Assembly (NCBI RefSeq): GCF_000412335.2
Contig: NZ_KE161030.1
Coordinates: 282,014 to 346,013 of the forward strand
Length of the DNA stretch: 64,000 nucleotides
Reading direction: 5' to 3'
Source: Cedecea davisae DSM 4568
GTDB taxonomy: Bacteria; Pseudomonadota; Gammaproteobacteria; Enterobacterales; Enterobacteriaceae
Position 1 is the first letter of the stretch. Every line of letters begins with the position of its first letter. Both the position numbers and the translations under genes were made by a program. Of the stretch, positions 52,600-61,756 are shown piece by piece. Below the pieces are notes generated by a model. It did not search any database and was not told the origin of the DNA. It saw only the letters and a list, made by a program, of their open reading frames with translations.

Positions 52600-53469
52600 A
52601 TGAAACTCGCGAGTTATTTACTGCAGGGTCAGCGTAGCTACGGCATCGTTACGCCGGAAGGCATTGTTGATCTTGGCCGTCGCTTAGGCACCCGCTTTGC
52701 GGATCTTAAGGCCCTGTTGGCGGCGGATGCCGTACACGAAGCTCTGCCGTTTGCCGGGCAGGCCGCCGACTTCTCTCCCGCCGATGTCAGCTGGCTGCCG
52801 GTGATTGAGCGCCCGGAAAAGATCCTCTGCGTTGGCATGAACTACGCCGACAAGCGCAAAGAGTTTGACCAGCACAACCCGGCTCCCACGCTGTTCGTGC
52901 GCTTTGCTGATTCCCAGACCGGACATAACGGCCCGGTGGTTAAACCGCACCACTCCAGCGAATTTGATTACGAAGGCGAGCTGGCGGTGATCATCGGCAA
53001 AGGCGGAGTGAATATCGCCGCCGCAGATGCTCTGAGCCACGTTGCCGGTTACAGCTGCTACATGGACGGTTCGGCACGGGACTGGCAGCACAGCTGGTTT
53101 ACCGCCGGAAAAAACTGGCCACAGACCGGTTCCTTTGGGCCGTGGATGACTACCGCCGACGAAATTACCGATCCTCACGATCTGGCGATCCGCACCTGGC
53201 TTAACGGCCGCATGGTGCAGGAAGACAACACGAGCAGCATGATCCACAAAGTGGCGGAGCTTATCGAATACATCAGCACCTTCACTTCGCTCGGCGCTGG
53301 CGATGTGATCATTACCGGATCTCCGGGCGGGGTAGGTAAAAAACGCACGCCGCCGCTGTTTATGAAACCGGGCGATTGTATTGAAGTTGAAATTGAACGC
53401 ATCGGCCATCTCAGCAACGTGATCGTTGAAGCGCGTGCGCCGCAGGCCGCCGTGGCGGTGGCTCACTAA
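52600..53469 (+). CDS. Fumarylacetoacetate hydrolase family protein, candidate oxaloacetate decarboxylase
   Basis: 289 residues: N-terminal domain (about 1-65), then the FAH fold with KILCVGMNYADKRKEF (74-89), metal ligands in EFDYEGELAVI (two glutamates, near 123-133) and the MDGSARDWQ segment that carries the third acidic ligand; GDVIITGSPGGVG near 237-248. Members act on beta-diketo acids or oxaloacetate (FAHD1). It sits between the citrate carrier and citC, only 4 bp before citC, where other citrate loci have oadGAB. Oxaloacetate decarboxylation is inferred from this position, not proved. Confidence 0.85.
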   Translation: MKLASYLLQGQRSYGIVTPEGIVDLGRRLGTRFADLKALLAADAVHEALPFAGQAADFSPADVSWLPVIERPEKILCVGMNYADKRKEFDQHNPAPTLFVRFADSQTGHNGPVVKPHHSSEFDYEGELAVIIGKGGVNIAAADALSHVAGYSCYMDGSARDWQHSWFTAGKNWPQTGSFGPWMTTADEITDPHDLAIRTWLNGRMVQEDNTSSMIHKVAELIEYISTFTSLGAGDVIITGSPGGVGKKRTPPLFMKPGDCIEVEIERIGHLSNVIVEARAPQAAVAVAH

Positions 53470-53473
53470 CGCC

Positions 53474-54517
53474 ATGTACCACTCCACACCCATTGAGTTC
53501 AGAACCGTCGATCCTCTAAGACAGCCGCAGGAGCTGGCGGCGATCCGTGAGCTACTGGAATGCAATCAGCTCGGCCTCGACGGCGATATTCAGCTGTTTG
53601 TGGTTGCCGCTGCGGGACGCCGGATCGTGGGCTGTGCGGGGCTGGCGTGGCGCACCATCAAATGCGTGGCGGTGGATGAGGCCTGGCGCGGCGATAACCT
53701 CAGCGTTCGTTTGCTGGGCGAGATACAGCACATGGCGATGGAGCGCGGCAATGCGCATCTGTTTCTGTTTACTCGCCCGCACAATCTTGAGCGCTTTCGC
53801 CAGGGCGGCTTCTGGCCGCTGGTGCAGGTGGAAGAGACGGCGGTGCTGATGGAAAACACGCCCGTCGGCATTAGCCGCTACTGCGCCGGGCTGGAAAAAA
53901 AGCGCAAGCCCGGGAGCCGCATCGGCTCGATTGTGATGAACGCCAACCCGTTCACCCTGGGCCACCGCTATTTAGCGGAGCAGGCGGCGGCGCGCTGCGA
54001 CTGGCTGCATCTGTTCGTGGTACGTGAAGACGCCTCCTTTTTCCCGTTTGAAGAGCGCTGGGAGATGGTTTGCCGGGGCGTGGCGCATTTGCCGAACGTC
54101 ATCGTGCATCGGGGTTCCGACTACCTGATTTCCCGCGCCACTTTTCCGGGCTATTTCCTGAAGGAGAGCGGCCTTATCGACAAAACCTGGAGCGCGATGG
54201 ACTTGATGATTTTCCGCGACTACATCGCTCCCGCGCTCGGAATCACCCACCGTTTTGTTGGCAACGAACCGTTTTGCGCCGTCACGCGTGAGTACAACCA
54301 GGCCATGCGCTACTGGCTTGAGGTACACCGCAACCATAGCGCGGCCTCGCTTCAGGTGGTGGAGCTGCCGCGTAAATGCCATGCCGCCGGGCGGGCGATA
54401 TCCGCCTCGGAAGTCCGTGCCTTACTCAAGAGCCAGCAAATGGCCCGCATCCGGGAAATAGTCCCGGAAACAACCTTTAGCCATCTCCAGCGTTATTACG
54501 CTCTGGATGTGGCCTGA
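53474..54517 (+). CDS. citC: [Citrate (pro-3S)-lyase] ligase CitC
   Basis: Acetylates the thiol of the CitD prosthetic group to activate citrate lyase, using ATP and acetate. 347 residues: N-terminal GNAT-like domain (about 1-130), then a nucleotidyltransferase domain with MNANPFTLGHRYL (HxGH-type motif, near 155-167). ATG at 53474 follows the FAH gene after 4 bp; upstream frame is FAH in another frame. Operon with citDEFXG. Confidence 0.94.
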   Translation: MYHSTPIEFRTVDPLRQPQELAAIRELLECNQLGLDGDIQLFVVAAAGRRIVGCAGLAWRTIKCVAVDEAWRGDNLSVRLLGEIQHMAMERGNAHLFLFTRPHNLERFRQGGFWPLVQVEETAVLMENTPVGISRYCAGLEKKRKPGSRIGSIVMNANPFTLGHRYLAEQAAARCDWLHLFVVREDASFFPFEERWEMVCRGVAHLPNVIVHRGSDYLISRATFPGYFLKESGLIDKTWSAMDLMIFRDYIAPALGITHRFVGNEPFCAVTREYNQAMRYWLEVHRNHSAASLQVVELPRKCHAAGRAISASEVRALLKSQQMARIREIVPETTFSHLQRYYALDVA

Positions 54518-54540
54518 TTTTTTAACCAGGACAAAGCCTT

Positions 54541-54834
54541 ATGAAAATAGTTAAGGAAGCTTTAGCCGGCACGCTCGAGTCCAGCGATCTGCTGGTGCGG
54601 GTGGCTCCCGCCGAAGGGGAATTCAGCCTGATTACCCACAGCGAAGTGCAAAAGCAGTTTGGCGAGCAGATTCGCAAAGTAGCGGAGCAGACCCTGCAAC
54701 AGCTCGGGGTGAAAGAGGGCATTTTTATTCTTGAAGACAAAGGCGCGCTGGACTGCGTGATCCGCGCCCGGCTGCAAAGCGCGGTGCTGCGTGCGGCCAA
54801 CGTCGAACAAATTGACTGGGAAAAATTACAATGA
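54541..54834 (+). CDS. citD: Citrate lyase acyl carrier protein CitD (gamma subunit)
   Basis: 97-residue carrier protein of citrate lyase. [12 protein letters not shown] (residues 10-21) includes the serine (about Ser14) that receives the 2'-(5''-triphosphoribosyl)-3'-dephospho-CoA group. The DDKGALDC-like region reads [13 protein letters not shown]. Overlaps citE by 4 bp. Confidence 0.95.
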   Translation: MKIVKEALAGTLESSDLLVRVAPAEGEFSLITHSEVQKQFGEQIRKVAEQTLQQLGVKEGIFILEDKGALDCVIRARLQSAVLRAANVEQIDWEKLQ

Positions 54835-55706
54835 AAAAACTCCGTCGCAGCATGCTATTTCTCCCCGGCGCCAATGCCGCCATGCTTTCAACCGCTTTTA
54901 TCTACCGCCCGGACTCGATCATGTTCGATCTGGAAGATGCGGTTGCCCTGCGCGAGAAAGATACCGCCCGCGTGCTGGTATTCCACGCGCTCCAGCATCC
55001 GATGTACCGCGATATTGAAACCGTGGTACGCATCAATCCGTTGAATACGCCTTTTGGTCTTGCCGATCTTGAAGCTGTAGTTCGCGCCGGTGTGGACGTA
55101 GTGCGCCTGCCGAAAACCGATACGCAGGAAGATATCTTCCTGCTTGAATCGCACCTTGAACGCATTGAAAAAGCGTGCGGGCGCGAGCCGGGTTCCACCA
55201 AATTAATGGCGGCGATTGAGTCCGCCGTGGGCGTGATAAACGCCGTGGCTATTGCTCGTTCCTCCCCGCGCCTTATCGGTATTGCGCTGGCGGCGTTTGA
55301 CTACGTGATGGATATGCAGACCGAACGCGGCGACGGCACGGAGCTTTTCTATGCTCGCTGTGCGGTGCTGCATGCCGCTCGTGCCGCAGGAATTGATGCC
55401 TTCGATGTGGTTTGGTCGGACGTGAATAACGAAGCGGGATTCCTGCGCGAAGTCGAGCTGATCCGCAAGATGGGCTTCAACGGGAAATCGCTGATTAACC
55501 CACGGCAGATTGAGCTGCTGCATAACGCCTACGCGCCGACTCAGGAAGAGGTTGATTATGCTCGCCGGGTGATTGCCGCGGCGGATGAAGGCGAGCGTAA
55601 CGGGCTGGGCGTGGTGTCGCTCAACGGCAAGATGATTGATGCGCCAATTATCAATCACGCGCAGGTGGTGCTGGAACGCGCTTCTGCTTCCGGCGTGCGT
55701 CGCTAA
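54831..55706 (+). CDS. citE: Citrate lyase beta subunit (citryl-ACP lyase) CitE
   Basis: Cleaves citryl-ACP to acetyl-ACP and oxaloacetate; HpcH/HpaI TIM-barrel. 291 residues with [13 protein letters not shown] at the start, [14 protein letters not shown] near residue 24-37 (Mg-binding acidic residues), and the [14 protein letters not shown] strand. Four-base overlap with citD. Confidence 0.96.
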   Translation: MKKLRRSMLFLPGANAAMLSTAFIYRPDSIMFDLEDAVALREKDTARVLVFHALQHPMYRDIETVVRINPLNTPFGLADLEAVVRAGVDVVRLPKTDTQEDIFLLESHLERIEKACGREPGSTKLMAAIESAVGVINAVAIARSSPRLIGIALAAFDYVMDMQTERGDGTELFYARCAVLHAARAAGIDAFDVVWSDVNNEAGFLREVELIRKMGFNGKSLINPRQIELLHNAYAPTQEEVDYARRVIAAADEGERNGLGVVSLNGKMIDAPIINHAQVVLERASASGVRR

Positions 55707-55716
55707 GGATAAAACA

Positions 55717-57240
55717 ATGAGCAATATGACTGAACTTTTGCACCTCGATTACCCGCATCTTTCGCATCTCACTGATTTTGAAGGTGCGCACCAGATTACC
55801 CCGTGGCTTAAGGACGCTGAGGCGAAGAAAAACCGCAAACTCTGCGGCACGCTGGAGCAGGCGATTGCCCAAAGCGGGCTGAAAGACGGCATGACCATTT
55901 CCTTCCATCACGCGTTTCGCGAGGGAGACCGCGTGATTAACCACGTAGTCGCCACGCTCGCTCGCCTCGGCTTTAAAAACCTCACTCTGGCCTCCAGTTC
56001 GTTGATGACCTGCAATGAAGCGCTTATCGAGCACATCCGCTCCGGCGTTATCACCCGTATTTACACCTCGGGCATGCGCGGCAAGCTGGCGGAGGCTATT
56101 TCTCACGGCCTGATGGACGAGCCGGTGCAAATTCACTCCCACGGCGGCCGCGTGAAGCTGTTGCAGGACGGCGAGCTGAACATCGACGTGGCGTTTCTGG
56201 GCGTGCCGTGTAGCGATGAGTTCGGCAATGCCAACGGCACTCACGGTAAATCCTGCTGCGGCTCGCTTGGCTATGCCAAAGTGGACGCCCACTTTGCCCG
56301 CAAAGTTGTGCTACTGGCCGAAGAACTGGTGCCGTTTCCCAATATGCCCGCCAGCCTGATACAGGACGAAGTGGATTACATCGTCAAGGTCGATACCGTC
56401 GGCGATCCGGCCAAAATTAGCGTGGGCGCGGCCCGCGTCACCAGCAACCCGCGCGAGCTGATGATTGCCCGTGCGGCCGCCGAAGTCATCGAGCACTCGG
56501 GGTATTTTCGTAACGGTTTCTCAATGCAAACCGGCTCCGGCGCGGCGGCTACCGCCTGCACGCGCTTTATGGAAGAGAAAATGGAACGCAACGGCGTGGT
56601 GGCTCGCTTCGCGCTGGGCGGGATCACCGGGAGCCTGGTTGATCTGCATGAGAAAGGCCTGATCGAAAAGCTGCTCGATACTCAATGCTTTGACGGACAG
56701 GCAGCGGCCTCGCTGGCGCGTAACCCGAACCACGTTGAGATCTCCACCAACGTCTACGCCAACCCGACGGCAAAAGCCGCCAGCTGCGACCAGCTGGACG
56801 TGGTTATTCTCAGCGCCTTAGAGATAGATATCGATTTTAACGTCAATGTAATAACCGGCTCCGACGGCGTCATGCGCGGCGCTTCCGGCGGCCACTGCGA
56901 CGTAGCCAGCGCCGCAAACCTGACGATTGTGGTCGCGCCGCTGCTGCGCACCCGCATTCCGACCGTAGTCAAACGCGTCACCACGCGGGTAACGCCGGGT
57001 GAAAGTATCGACGTCCTGGTTACCGACCACGGCATTGCCGTGAATCCGGCGCGCCCGGAGATCCGCGAACGGCTGCTGGCCGCGGGCGTGAAAGTTGTGG
57101 ATATCGCAGATCTCTACAAACGCGCCATTTCCCTGACCGGGGAGCCAAGGCCTATCGAGTTCACCCGGCGTATTGTCGGCGTGATCCGCTACCGTGACGG
57201 CAGCGTGATCGACGTGGTGCGCCAGGTCAAAGAGGAGTAA
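55717..57240 (+). CDS. citF: Citrate lyase alpha subunit (citrate:acetyl-ACP transferase) CitF
   Basis: Exchanges acetyl for citryl on CitD. 507 residues, close to the E. coli 510, with the family's GLKDGMTISFHHAFREGDRV region and SHGGRVKLL mid-protein. ATG at 55717 (MSNMTELLHLDYP); upstream extension lies within citE. 10 bp after the citE stop. Confidence 0.95.
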   Translation: MSNMTELLHLDYPHLSHLTDFEGAHQITPWLKDAEAKKNRKLCGTLEQAIAQSGLKDGMTISFHHAFREGDRVINHVVATLARLGFKNLTLASSSLMTCNEALIEHIRSGVITRIYTSGMRGKLAEAISHGLMDEPVQIHSHGGRVKLLQDGELNIDVAFLGVPCSDEFGNANGTHGKSCCGSLGYAKVDAHFARKVVLLAEELVPFPNMPASLIQDEVDYIVKVDTVGDPAKISVGAARVTSNPRELMIARAAAEVIEHSGYFRNGFSMQTGSGAAATACTRFMEEKMERNGVVARFALGGITGSLVDLHEKGLIEKLLDTQCFDGQAAASLARNPNHVEISTNVYANPTAKAASCDQLDVVILSALEIDIDFNVNVITGSDGVMRGASGGHCDVASAANLTIVVAPLLRTRIPTVVKRVTTRVTPGESIDVLVTDHGIAVNPARPEIRERLLAAGVKVVDIADLYKRAISLTGEPRPIEFTRRIVGVIRYRDGSVIDVVRQVKEE

Positions 57241-57245
57241 ACACC

Positions 57246-57785
57246 ATGAGCGAAGCCCTGCTGGAGCATGAAGGCATTACCCTTGAAGCGCTGCTGGAGG
57301 CCAAAGAGAAGCGCGCCCGCAGGCAGCATGACTGGCTGGTGCGCCACCGGCAGCCGGTGCTTTCCCTGACGCTGGTGACGCCCGGTCCGGTTAAAGACAG
57401 CATTCGCTACCGCAACTGCATGGCGGTGGCTTTGCAGGCGTGCGATCAGCTGCTGTGGCAGCGTCACTGGCCGGTGCTGGAGAGGCAGGTATTTTGGCTG
57501 CCAACCGGGGCGGAAGCGATGTGGAGCGTGGCACATGCGGCTAGCGAGCTGAAAGCGGCAACGGTAGAGCTGGAGCAAACTCACCCGCTCGGCAGGCTGT
57601 GGGACGCAGATGTTATCTGCCCGGAGAACGGCCCGGTGGGGCGAAGCTCGTTGGATATGGCGGGGCGACGTTGCCTGGTATGTAACGAACCGGCTCATGC
57701 CTGCGCCCGTTCCCGCCGCCATCCGCTGGATGAGGTGACTCAACGCGTAGAGAGGCTAATAGATGGCTGGTTTGCCAGAGATTAA
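57246..57785 (+). CDS. citX: Apo-citrate lyase phosphoribosyl-dephospho-CoA transferase CitX
   Basis: Attaches the prosthetic group to apo-CitD. 179 residues with conserved RQHDWLVRHRQPVLSLTLVTPGP (N-terminal third) and the C-terminal GRRCLVCNEPAHACARSRRH segment whose cysteines are family-typical. Five bp from citF; overlaps citG by 23 bp. Confidence 0.94.
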   Translation: MSEALLEHEGITLEALLEAKEKRARRQHDWLVRHRQPVLSLTLVTPGPVKDSIRYRNCMAVALQACDQLLWQRHWPVLERQVFWLPTGAEAMWSVAHAASELKAATVELEQTHPLGRLWDADVICPENGPVGRSSLDMAGRRCLVCNEPAHACARSRRHPLDEVTQRVERLIDGWFARD

Positions 57786-58608
57786 TCCCGTCGCCGCGTC
57801 GCTGCCGGACGTTCCGGGGCTGGTGCGGCAGGCCCTGCTGGATGAAGTCTGGCTGACGCCAAAGCCTGGGCTGGTGGATAGCGCAAATAACGGCTCGCAT
57901 CGGGATATGGACTTGCCGATGTTTCTTCGCAGTATCGCCGCTATATCGCCGTGGTTCGGCACTTTTCACGCGCTTGGGCTTGAGCACGCCGGGCGCGGGA
58001 GCGGTGAAATGCTGCGGCTGATCCGCCCGGCCGGAATAGCCTGCGAGCAGGCGATGTATCAGGCCACCGGCGGGGTGAACACGCATAAAGGCGGCGTGTT
58101 CTCTCTCGGGCTGCTGTCTACCGCCGCAGGCCGCCTGCTGGGGCAGGGGGAAAAATTGACCGCCGCGAAGCTGTGCGCCACGGTGGGTGAGATGTGCAGC
58201 GGCCTGGTGGAAAGAGAGCTGGTTATGGCGCGTAAGGCGGCAACCGTTGGTGAAAGGCTGTATCAGCAGTTTGGTTTGACCGGGGCGCGTGGCGAAGCCG
58301 AAAGCGGATTTTTGACGGTACGCCAACATGTGCTGCCTTACTGGCATCAGGAAGCCGACCCGCAGCGCCGTCTTTTGAATGCGATGCTGCGCCTGATGGC
58401 GGTTAATCCTGATACCAATCTGGCGTCGCGAGGCGGGCTGACCGGCCTGCGCTACGTGCAGCGCTATGCCGCTCGCCTGCTGAAACAGGGCTGGACGACA
58501 GAAGATTTACAGCAGATGGACTCGGAGCTGATGGCCCGTAATCTCAGCCCCGGCGGCAGCGCCGATCTGCTGGCCGTAAGTATCGTTTTAGCGGAAGTTG
58601 CGGCATAA
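57763..58608 (+). CDS. citG: Triphosphoribosyl-dephospho-CoA synthase CitG
   Basis: Makes the prosthetic-group precursor from dephospho-CoA and ATP. 281 residues with LDEVWLTPKPGLVDSANNGSH at about 27-47, GGVNTHKGGVFSLGLL near 104, and NPDTNLASRGG near 220. It overlaps citX by 23 bp. Last gene of the citrate operon; a hairpin covers its stop. Confidence 0.94.
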   Translation: MAGLPEINPVAASLPDVPGLVRQALLDEVWLTPKPGLVDSANNGSHRDMDLPMFLRSIAAISPWFGTFHALGLEHAGRGSGEMLRLIRPAGIACEQAMYQATGGVNTHKGGVFSLGLLSTAAGRLLGQGEKLTAAKLCATVGEMCSGLVERELVMARKAATVGERLYQQFGLTGARGEAESGFLTVRQHVLPYWHQEADPQRRLLNAMLRLMAVNPDTNLASRGGLTGLRYVQRYAARLLKQGWTTEDLQQMDSELMARNLSPGGSADLLAVSIVLAEVAA

Positions 58609-58621
58609 ATCCTATGCCGCA
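58599..58621 (+). terminator. Hairpin at the end of the citrate operon
   Basis: 9-bp stem TGCGGCATA / TATGCCGCA overlapping the citG stop; only a short T-poor tail follows, so termination is probable but not certain. Confidence 0.45.
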
Positions 58622-58693
58622 CGAATTTCATGCTGCCCCAGCCCGATTTTGACTAGTCTGAAGTTTTCACTCTGGAAAACTAAGGAGCTCCTG

Positions 58694-59725
58694 ATGGCCC
58701 AGTCTGCTGATAAAAACCGTCGCTTCGTCCTGGCACAGCGCCCGCAGGGCATGCCAACTCGCGAAGATATTCATCTGGAAGAGATCGCCGTGCCCGCGCC
58801 CGGTAAAGGCGAGGTGCTGCTGCGCACTCTTTATCTTTCACTCGACCCGTATATGCGTGGGCGCATGAGTGACGCCAAATCTTACTCTGCACCCATTGGT
58901 ATCGGCGAAGTGATTGTTGGCGGGACCGTTAGCCGCGTGGAAAGCTCTCAGCATCCCGATTATCAGCCCGGCGACCTGGTGCTGTCCTATGCTGGCTGGC
59001 AGGACTACGCTATTTCGAACGGCGAAGGGCTCCGCAAGCTGGATAAAAATATGGCGCATCCTTCCTGGGCGCTGGGGCTGCTTGGGATGCCGGGCTTTAC
59101 CGGCTATATGGGGCTGACCGATATCGGCAATCCGCAGCCGGGTGAAACGGTGGTGGTAGCGGCGGCCAGCGGAGCCGTGGGTTCCGTTGTCGGGCAAACC
59201 GCTCGCCTGCGTGGCGCGAAGGTCGTTGGTATTGCAGGCGGGGAAGAGAAATGCCGCTATGTAAAAGAGACGCTGAAGTTTGATGTTTGTCTCGATCACC
59301 GCGCCAGCGGCTTTGCCGAACAGCTGGCAAAAGCCTGCCCGAACGGCATCGATGTCTATTTTGAAAACGTCGGTGGCGCGGTGTTTGACGCGGTGCTCCC
59401 GCTGCTTAACACCAAAGCGCGCATCCCTGTTTGCGGCATGATAAGCCAGTACAACGGTGAAAATAGCGCCTTTGAACAAGACCGTTTGCCGCTGCTGATG
59501 TCGACCATTCTGAAAAAACGCATGCGCGTGGAAGGTTTTATCATCAGCCTGGATTACGGCCATCGTTACGAAGAATTCTTTAAACAGATGAGCGAATGGA
59601 TTGCTGCCGGTGAGATTGAGTTCCGCGAAGATATTGTGGACGGCCTGGAGAAAAGCGTCGAGGCGTTCCAGGGCCTGCTTTCCGGGAAGAACTTCGGCAA
59701 GTTGATTGTTAAGGTGGCTGAGTAA
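58694..59725 (+). CDS. curA: NADPH-dependent curcumin reductase / 2-alkenal reductase CurA
   Basis: Zinc-independent MDR-superfamily reductase acting on alpha,beta-unsaturated carbonyls. 343 residues; YLSLDPYMRGRM near residue 49, nucleotide-binding AAASGAVGSVVGQ near 154, and the C-terminal GLLSGKNFGKLIVKVAE end. ATG at 58694 follows GGAG; the longer open frame upstream is not conserved. Not part of the citrate operon (own leader with TTGACT-like -35 at about 58649). Confidence 0.94.
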   Translation: MAQSADKNRRFVLAQRPQGMPTREDIHLEEIAVPAPGKGEVLLRTLYLSLDPYMRGRMSDAKSYSAPIGIGEVIVGGTVSRVESSQHPDYQPGDLVLSYAGWQDYAISNGEGLRKLDKNMAHPSWALGLLGMPGFTGYMGLTDIGNPQPGETVVVAAASGAVGSVVGQTARLRGAKVVGIAGGEEKCRYVKETLKFDVCLDHRASGFAEQLAKACPNGIDVYFENVGGAVFDAVLPLLNTKARIPVCGMISQYNGENSAFEQDRLPLLMSTILKKRMRVEGFIISLDYGHRYEEFFKQMSEWIAAGEIEFREDIVDGLEKSVEAFQGLLSGKNFGKLIVKVAE

Positions 59726-59731
59726 TACAAC

Positions 59732-59757
59732 CCCCTCTCCTCCGCGGAAGAGAGGGC
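59732..59757. repeat. REP-like hairpin after curA
   Basis: CCCCTCTCCTCCGCGGAAGAGAGGG, an imperfect member of the CCCTCTCC...GGAGAGGG family, 7 bp after the curA stop. Likely also its transcript end. Confidence 0.65.
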
Positions 59758-59806
59758 CCATTTCCCGGGAAATTAAATGAGAATATTTTTTATTTGAAAG
59801 TTGTTC

Positions 59807-59835
59807 TTGATAAATGAGTAAGGACGTGAGAGATT
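59807..59835 (+). promoter_or_regulatory. Promoter of the cold-shock gene
   Basis: TTGATA-N17-GAGATT with an extended -10 (TGA before GAGATT). It places the start near 59842, at CGGTTTGG, which corresponds to the start of the cspA leader of E. coli. Confidence 0.6.
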
Positions 59836-59841
59836 AGCTCT

Positions 59842-60019
59842 CGGTTTGGAACACAGACCTTATGAAAGCAGTTTTAGTAAAGCAGTCCTCAGTTCAAGCG
59901 CTATCTTAGATATCCCTTCTTCTCGAGTCTCCTCCTAAGTGCCCGAATAAGTCCAACTCTGCTGAACAGACCATGTTCGCCGCGTTTAGTGGCTCAAGAT
60001 AATGAAAAAGGTAATATCT
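59842..60019 (+). promoter_or_regulatory. Long cold-shock 5' leader with cold box
   Basis: About 178 bases of untranslated leader. Its first bases (CGGTTTGGAACACAGACC) resemble the cspA cold box, and the last part holds AAAAGGTAAT as ribosome site. Leaders of this family fold differently at low temperature and control translation. An in-frame ATG at 60002 overlaps the ribosome site and is unlikely to start the protein. Confidence 0.7.
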
Positions 60020-60232
60020 ATGTCTAACAAAATGACTGGTTTAGTAAAATGGTTCAACGCTGAGAAAGGTTTCGGTTTTATCTCTCCTGCTGACGGCAGC
60101 AAAGACGTGTTCGTACACTTCTCTGCAATCCAGAGCGATAACTTCAAGACTCTCGACGAAGGCCAGAAAGTTGAGTTCTCTATCGAGAACGGCGCTAAAG
60201 GCCCAGCTGCTGCTAACGTTGTTGCGCTGTAA
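60020..60232 (+). CDS. Cold-shock protein, CspA family (CspG/CspI-like)
   Basis: 70-residue single-stranded nucleic-acid binding OB-fold protein, an RNA chaperone. RNP1 KGFGFIS (about 16-22) and RNP2 VFVHFSAI (about 30-37) are complete. The [13 protein letters not shown] start is that of E. coli CspB/CspG/CspI rather than CspA. ATG at 60020. Own promoter and terminator; ends in NVVAL. Confidence 0.93.
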   Translation: MSNKMTGLVKWFNAEKGFGFISPADGSKDVFVHFSAIQSDNFKTLDEGQKVEFSIENGAKGPAAANVVAL

Positions 60233-60256
60233 TCCAGCCTGACGTTTCAGTAGTTA

Positions 60257-60282
60257 AAAAACCCGCTTAGGCGGGTTTTTTT
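60257..60282 (+). terminator. Terminator of the cold-shock gene
   Basis: Stem AACCCGC-type (ACCCGC / GCGGGT, flanked by A and T runs) with TTAG loop and seven T. Confidence 0.9.
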
Positions 60283-60353
60283 GTGCCCGCAGTTTATAGA
60301 TGTCCTATAGCTTTTCGCGATTTATCCTCAATGTTGTGTGCTAAATTGTGATT

Positions 60354-60365
60354 TTGGTTAACCAA
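60354..60365 (+). promoter_or_regulatory. UxuR/ExuR-type operator 1 upstream of uxuA
   Basis: Perfect 12-bp palindrome TTGGTTAACCAA within AATT-rich flanks, 124 bp before the uxuA start. Confidence 0.7.
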
Positions 60366-60455
60366 TTATTCTTCTCTGATTGACAGCCTGGCTAAATTAG
60401 CCGAATTTGTTCGTCATAGAGTGGATGAATCATGGTGCTCAGTCGCGAGATTGGG

Positions 60456-60465
60456 TGGTCAACCA
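60456..60465 (+). promoter_or_regulatory. UxuR/ExuR-type operator 2 upstream of uxuA
   Basis: TGGTCAACCA, followed by ATT, 24 bp before the uxuA ATG, in a position to block transcription. Same TGGT-ACCA pattern as operator 1 and the uxuR site. Confidence 0.65.
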
Positions 60466-60489
60466 ATTAAAAGCTATCGAGGATGCTAC

Positions 60490-61674
60490 ATGAAACAAAC
60501 CTGGCGTTGGTATGGTCCGAACGATCCGGTAACGCTGGCCGATGTGCGCCAGGCCGGTGCCACAGGCGTTGTCACCGCACTGCATCACATTCCAAACGGC
60601 GAAGTCTGGCCGGTGGACGAGATCCTCAAGCGTAAAGCGATGATTGAGACGGCTGGGCTGGAGTGGTCGGTGGTTGAAAGCGTGCCAATCCACGAAGAGA
60701 TCAAAACCCACAGCGGGCAGTACGACCTGTGGATTGAAAACTACCGCCAGAGCCTGCGCAACCTGGCGCAGTGCGGCATATATACCGTGTGCTACAACTT
60801 TATGCCGGTGCTGGACTGGACGCGAACCGACCTCGAATATCAGCTGCCGGACGGCTCCAAAGCGCTGCGCTTTGACCAAATCGAATTTGCCGCCTTTGAG
60901 CTGCACATCCTGCAACGCAAAGGTGCGCAGGCGGACTACAGCGCCGAAGAAATTGAGCAGGCGAACCGGCGTTTTGCCGAAATGAGCGATGAAGAAAAAG
61001 CCCGTCTGACGCGCAACATCATTGCTGGCCTGCCCGGAGCGGAAGAAGGCTACACGCTGGATCAGTTCCGCGCCCGGCTTGATACCTACAAAGATATCGA
61101 CAAAACAAAGCTGCGCGAGAACTTCGCTTACTTCCTGCGCGGTATTATTCCTGTTGCCGAACAAGTGGGGCTTCGCATGGCGGTGCACCCGGACGATCCT
61201 CCGCGCCCAATTCTCGGCCTGCCGCGCATTGTTTCTACCGTGGAAGATATGCAGTGGATGGTCGAGGCGGTTAGCAGCGAGGCGAACGGTTTCACTATGT
61301 GTACCGGCTCTTACGGCGTGCGCGCCGACAACGATCTGGTCGGGATGATTAAACGCTTCGGCCCGCGCATCTACTTCACCCATTTACGCTCCACGCTGCG
61401 GGAAGATAACCCGAAGACCTTCCATGAGGCGGCTCATCTGTATGGCGATGTGGATATGTATGAAGTGGTGAAGGCTATCGCAGAAGAAGAGCAGCGCCGC
61501 AAGGCTGCCGGGCGGGAAGACCTGATCCCCATGCGCCCGGATCACGGCCACCAGATGCTCGACGATCTGAAAAAGAAAGTGAATCCGGGTTATTCGGCGA
61601 TTGGCCGCCTGAAAGGGCTGGCGGAGGTTCGTGGGGTTGAGCTGGCTATCCAGCGGGCCTTCTTCCCGAAATAA
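60490..61674 (+). CDS. uxuA: Mannonate dehydratase UxuA
   Basis: Dehydrates D-mannonate to 2-keto-3-deoxygluconate in the glucuronate branch; Fe/Mn-dependent TIM barrel. 394 residues, exactly as in E. coli, with conserved [18 protein letters not shown] near 19-36, [11 protein letters not shown] near 231 and RPDHGHQML near 351. ATG at 60490 (MKQTWRW); the upstream frame overlaps operator 2. uxuB does not follow; the next gene is uxuR. Confidence 0.96.
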   Translation: MKQTWRWYGPNDPVTLADVRQAGATGVVTALHHIPNGEVWPVDEILKRKAMIETAGLEWSVVESVPIHEEIKTHSGQYDLWIENYRQSLRNLAQCGIYTVCYNFMPVLDWTRTDLEYQLPDGSKALRFDQIEFAAFELHILQRKGAQADYSAEEIEQANRRFAEMSDEEKARLTRNIIAGLPGAEEGYTLDQFRARLDTYKDIDKTKLRENFAYFLRGIIPVAEQVGLRMAVHPDDPPRPILGLPRIVSTVEDMQWMVEAVSSEANGFTMCTGSYGVRADNDLVGMIKRFGPRIYFTHLRSTLREDNPKTFHEAAHLYGDVDMYEVVKAIAEEEQRRKAAGREDLIPMRPDHGHQMLDDLKKKVNPGYSAIGRLKGLAEVRGVELAIQRAFFPK

Positions 61675-61704
61675 AGCCTGCACACGTTCACCGGGGCAAG
61701 GGAA

Positions 61705-61728
61705 TGGGTCAACCAATTATGCTATAGT
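61705..61728 (+). promoter_or_regulatory. uxuR promoter with overlapping operator
   Basis: GGGTCAACCAATT (61706-61718) is a half-perfect copy of the TGGTCAACCA operator, and a TATAGT -10 follows at 61723-61728. This arrangement predicts uxuR autoregulation. The uxuR ATG is at 61757. Confidence 0.6.
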
Positions 61729-61756
61729 CTGGCGCATTCCCGGCCTGTTGTGAGCA

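Noticed and set aside
52684-53565. 293-codon open frame antisense to the FAH-family gene
   Set aside because: Shadow of the sense gene; crosses into citC without a promoter or ribosome site.
60439-61383. 314-codon open frame antisense to uxuA
   Set aside because: No start signal or recognisable protein motif; shadow of uxuA.
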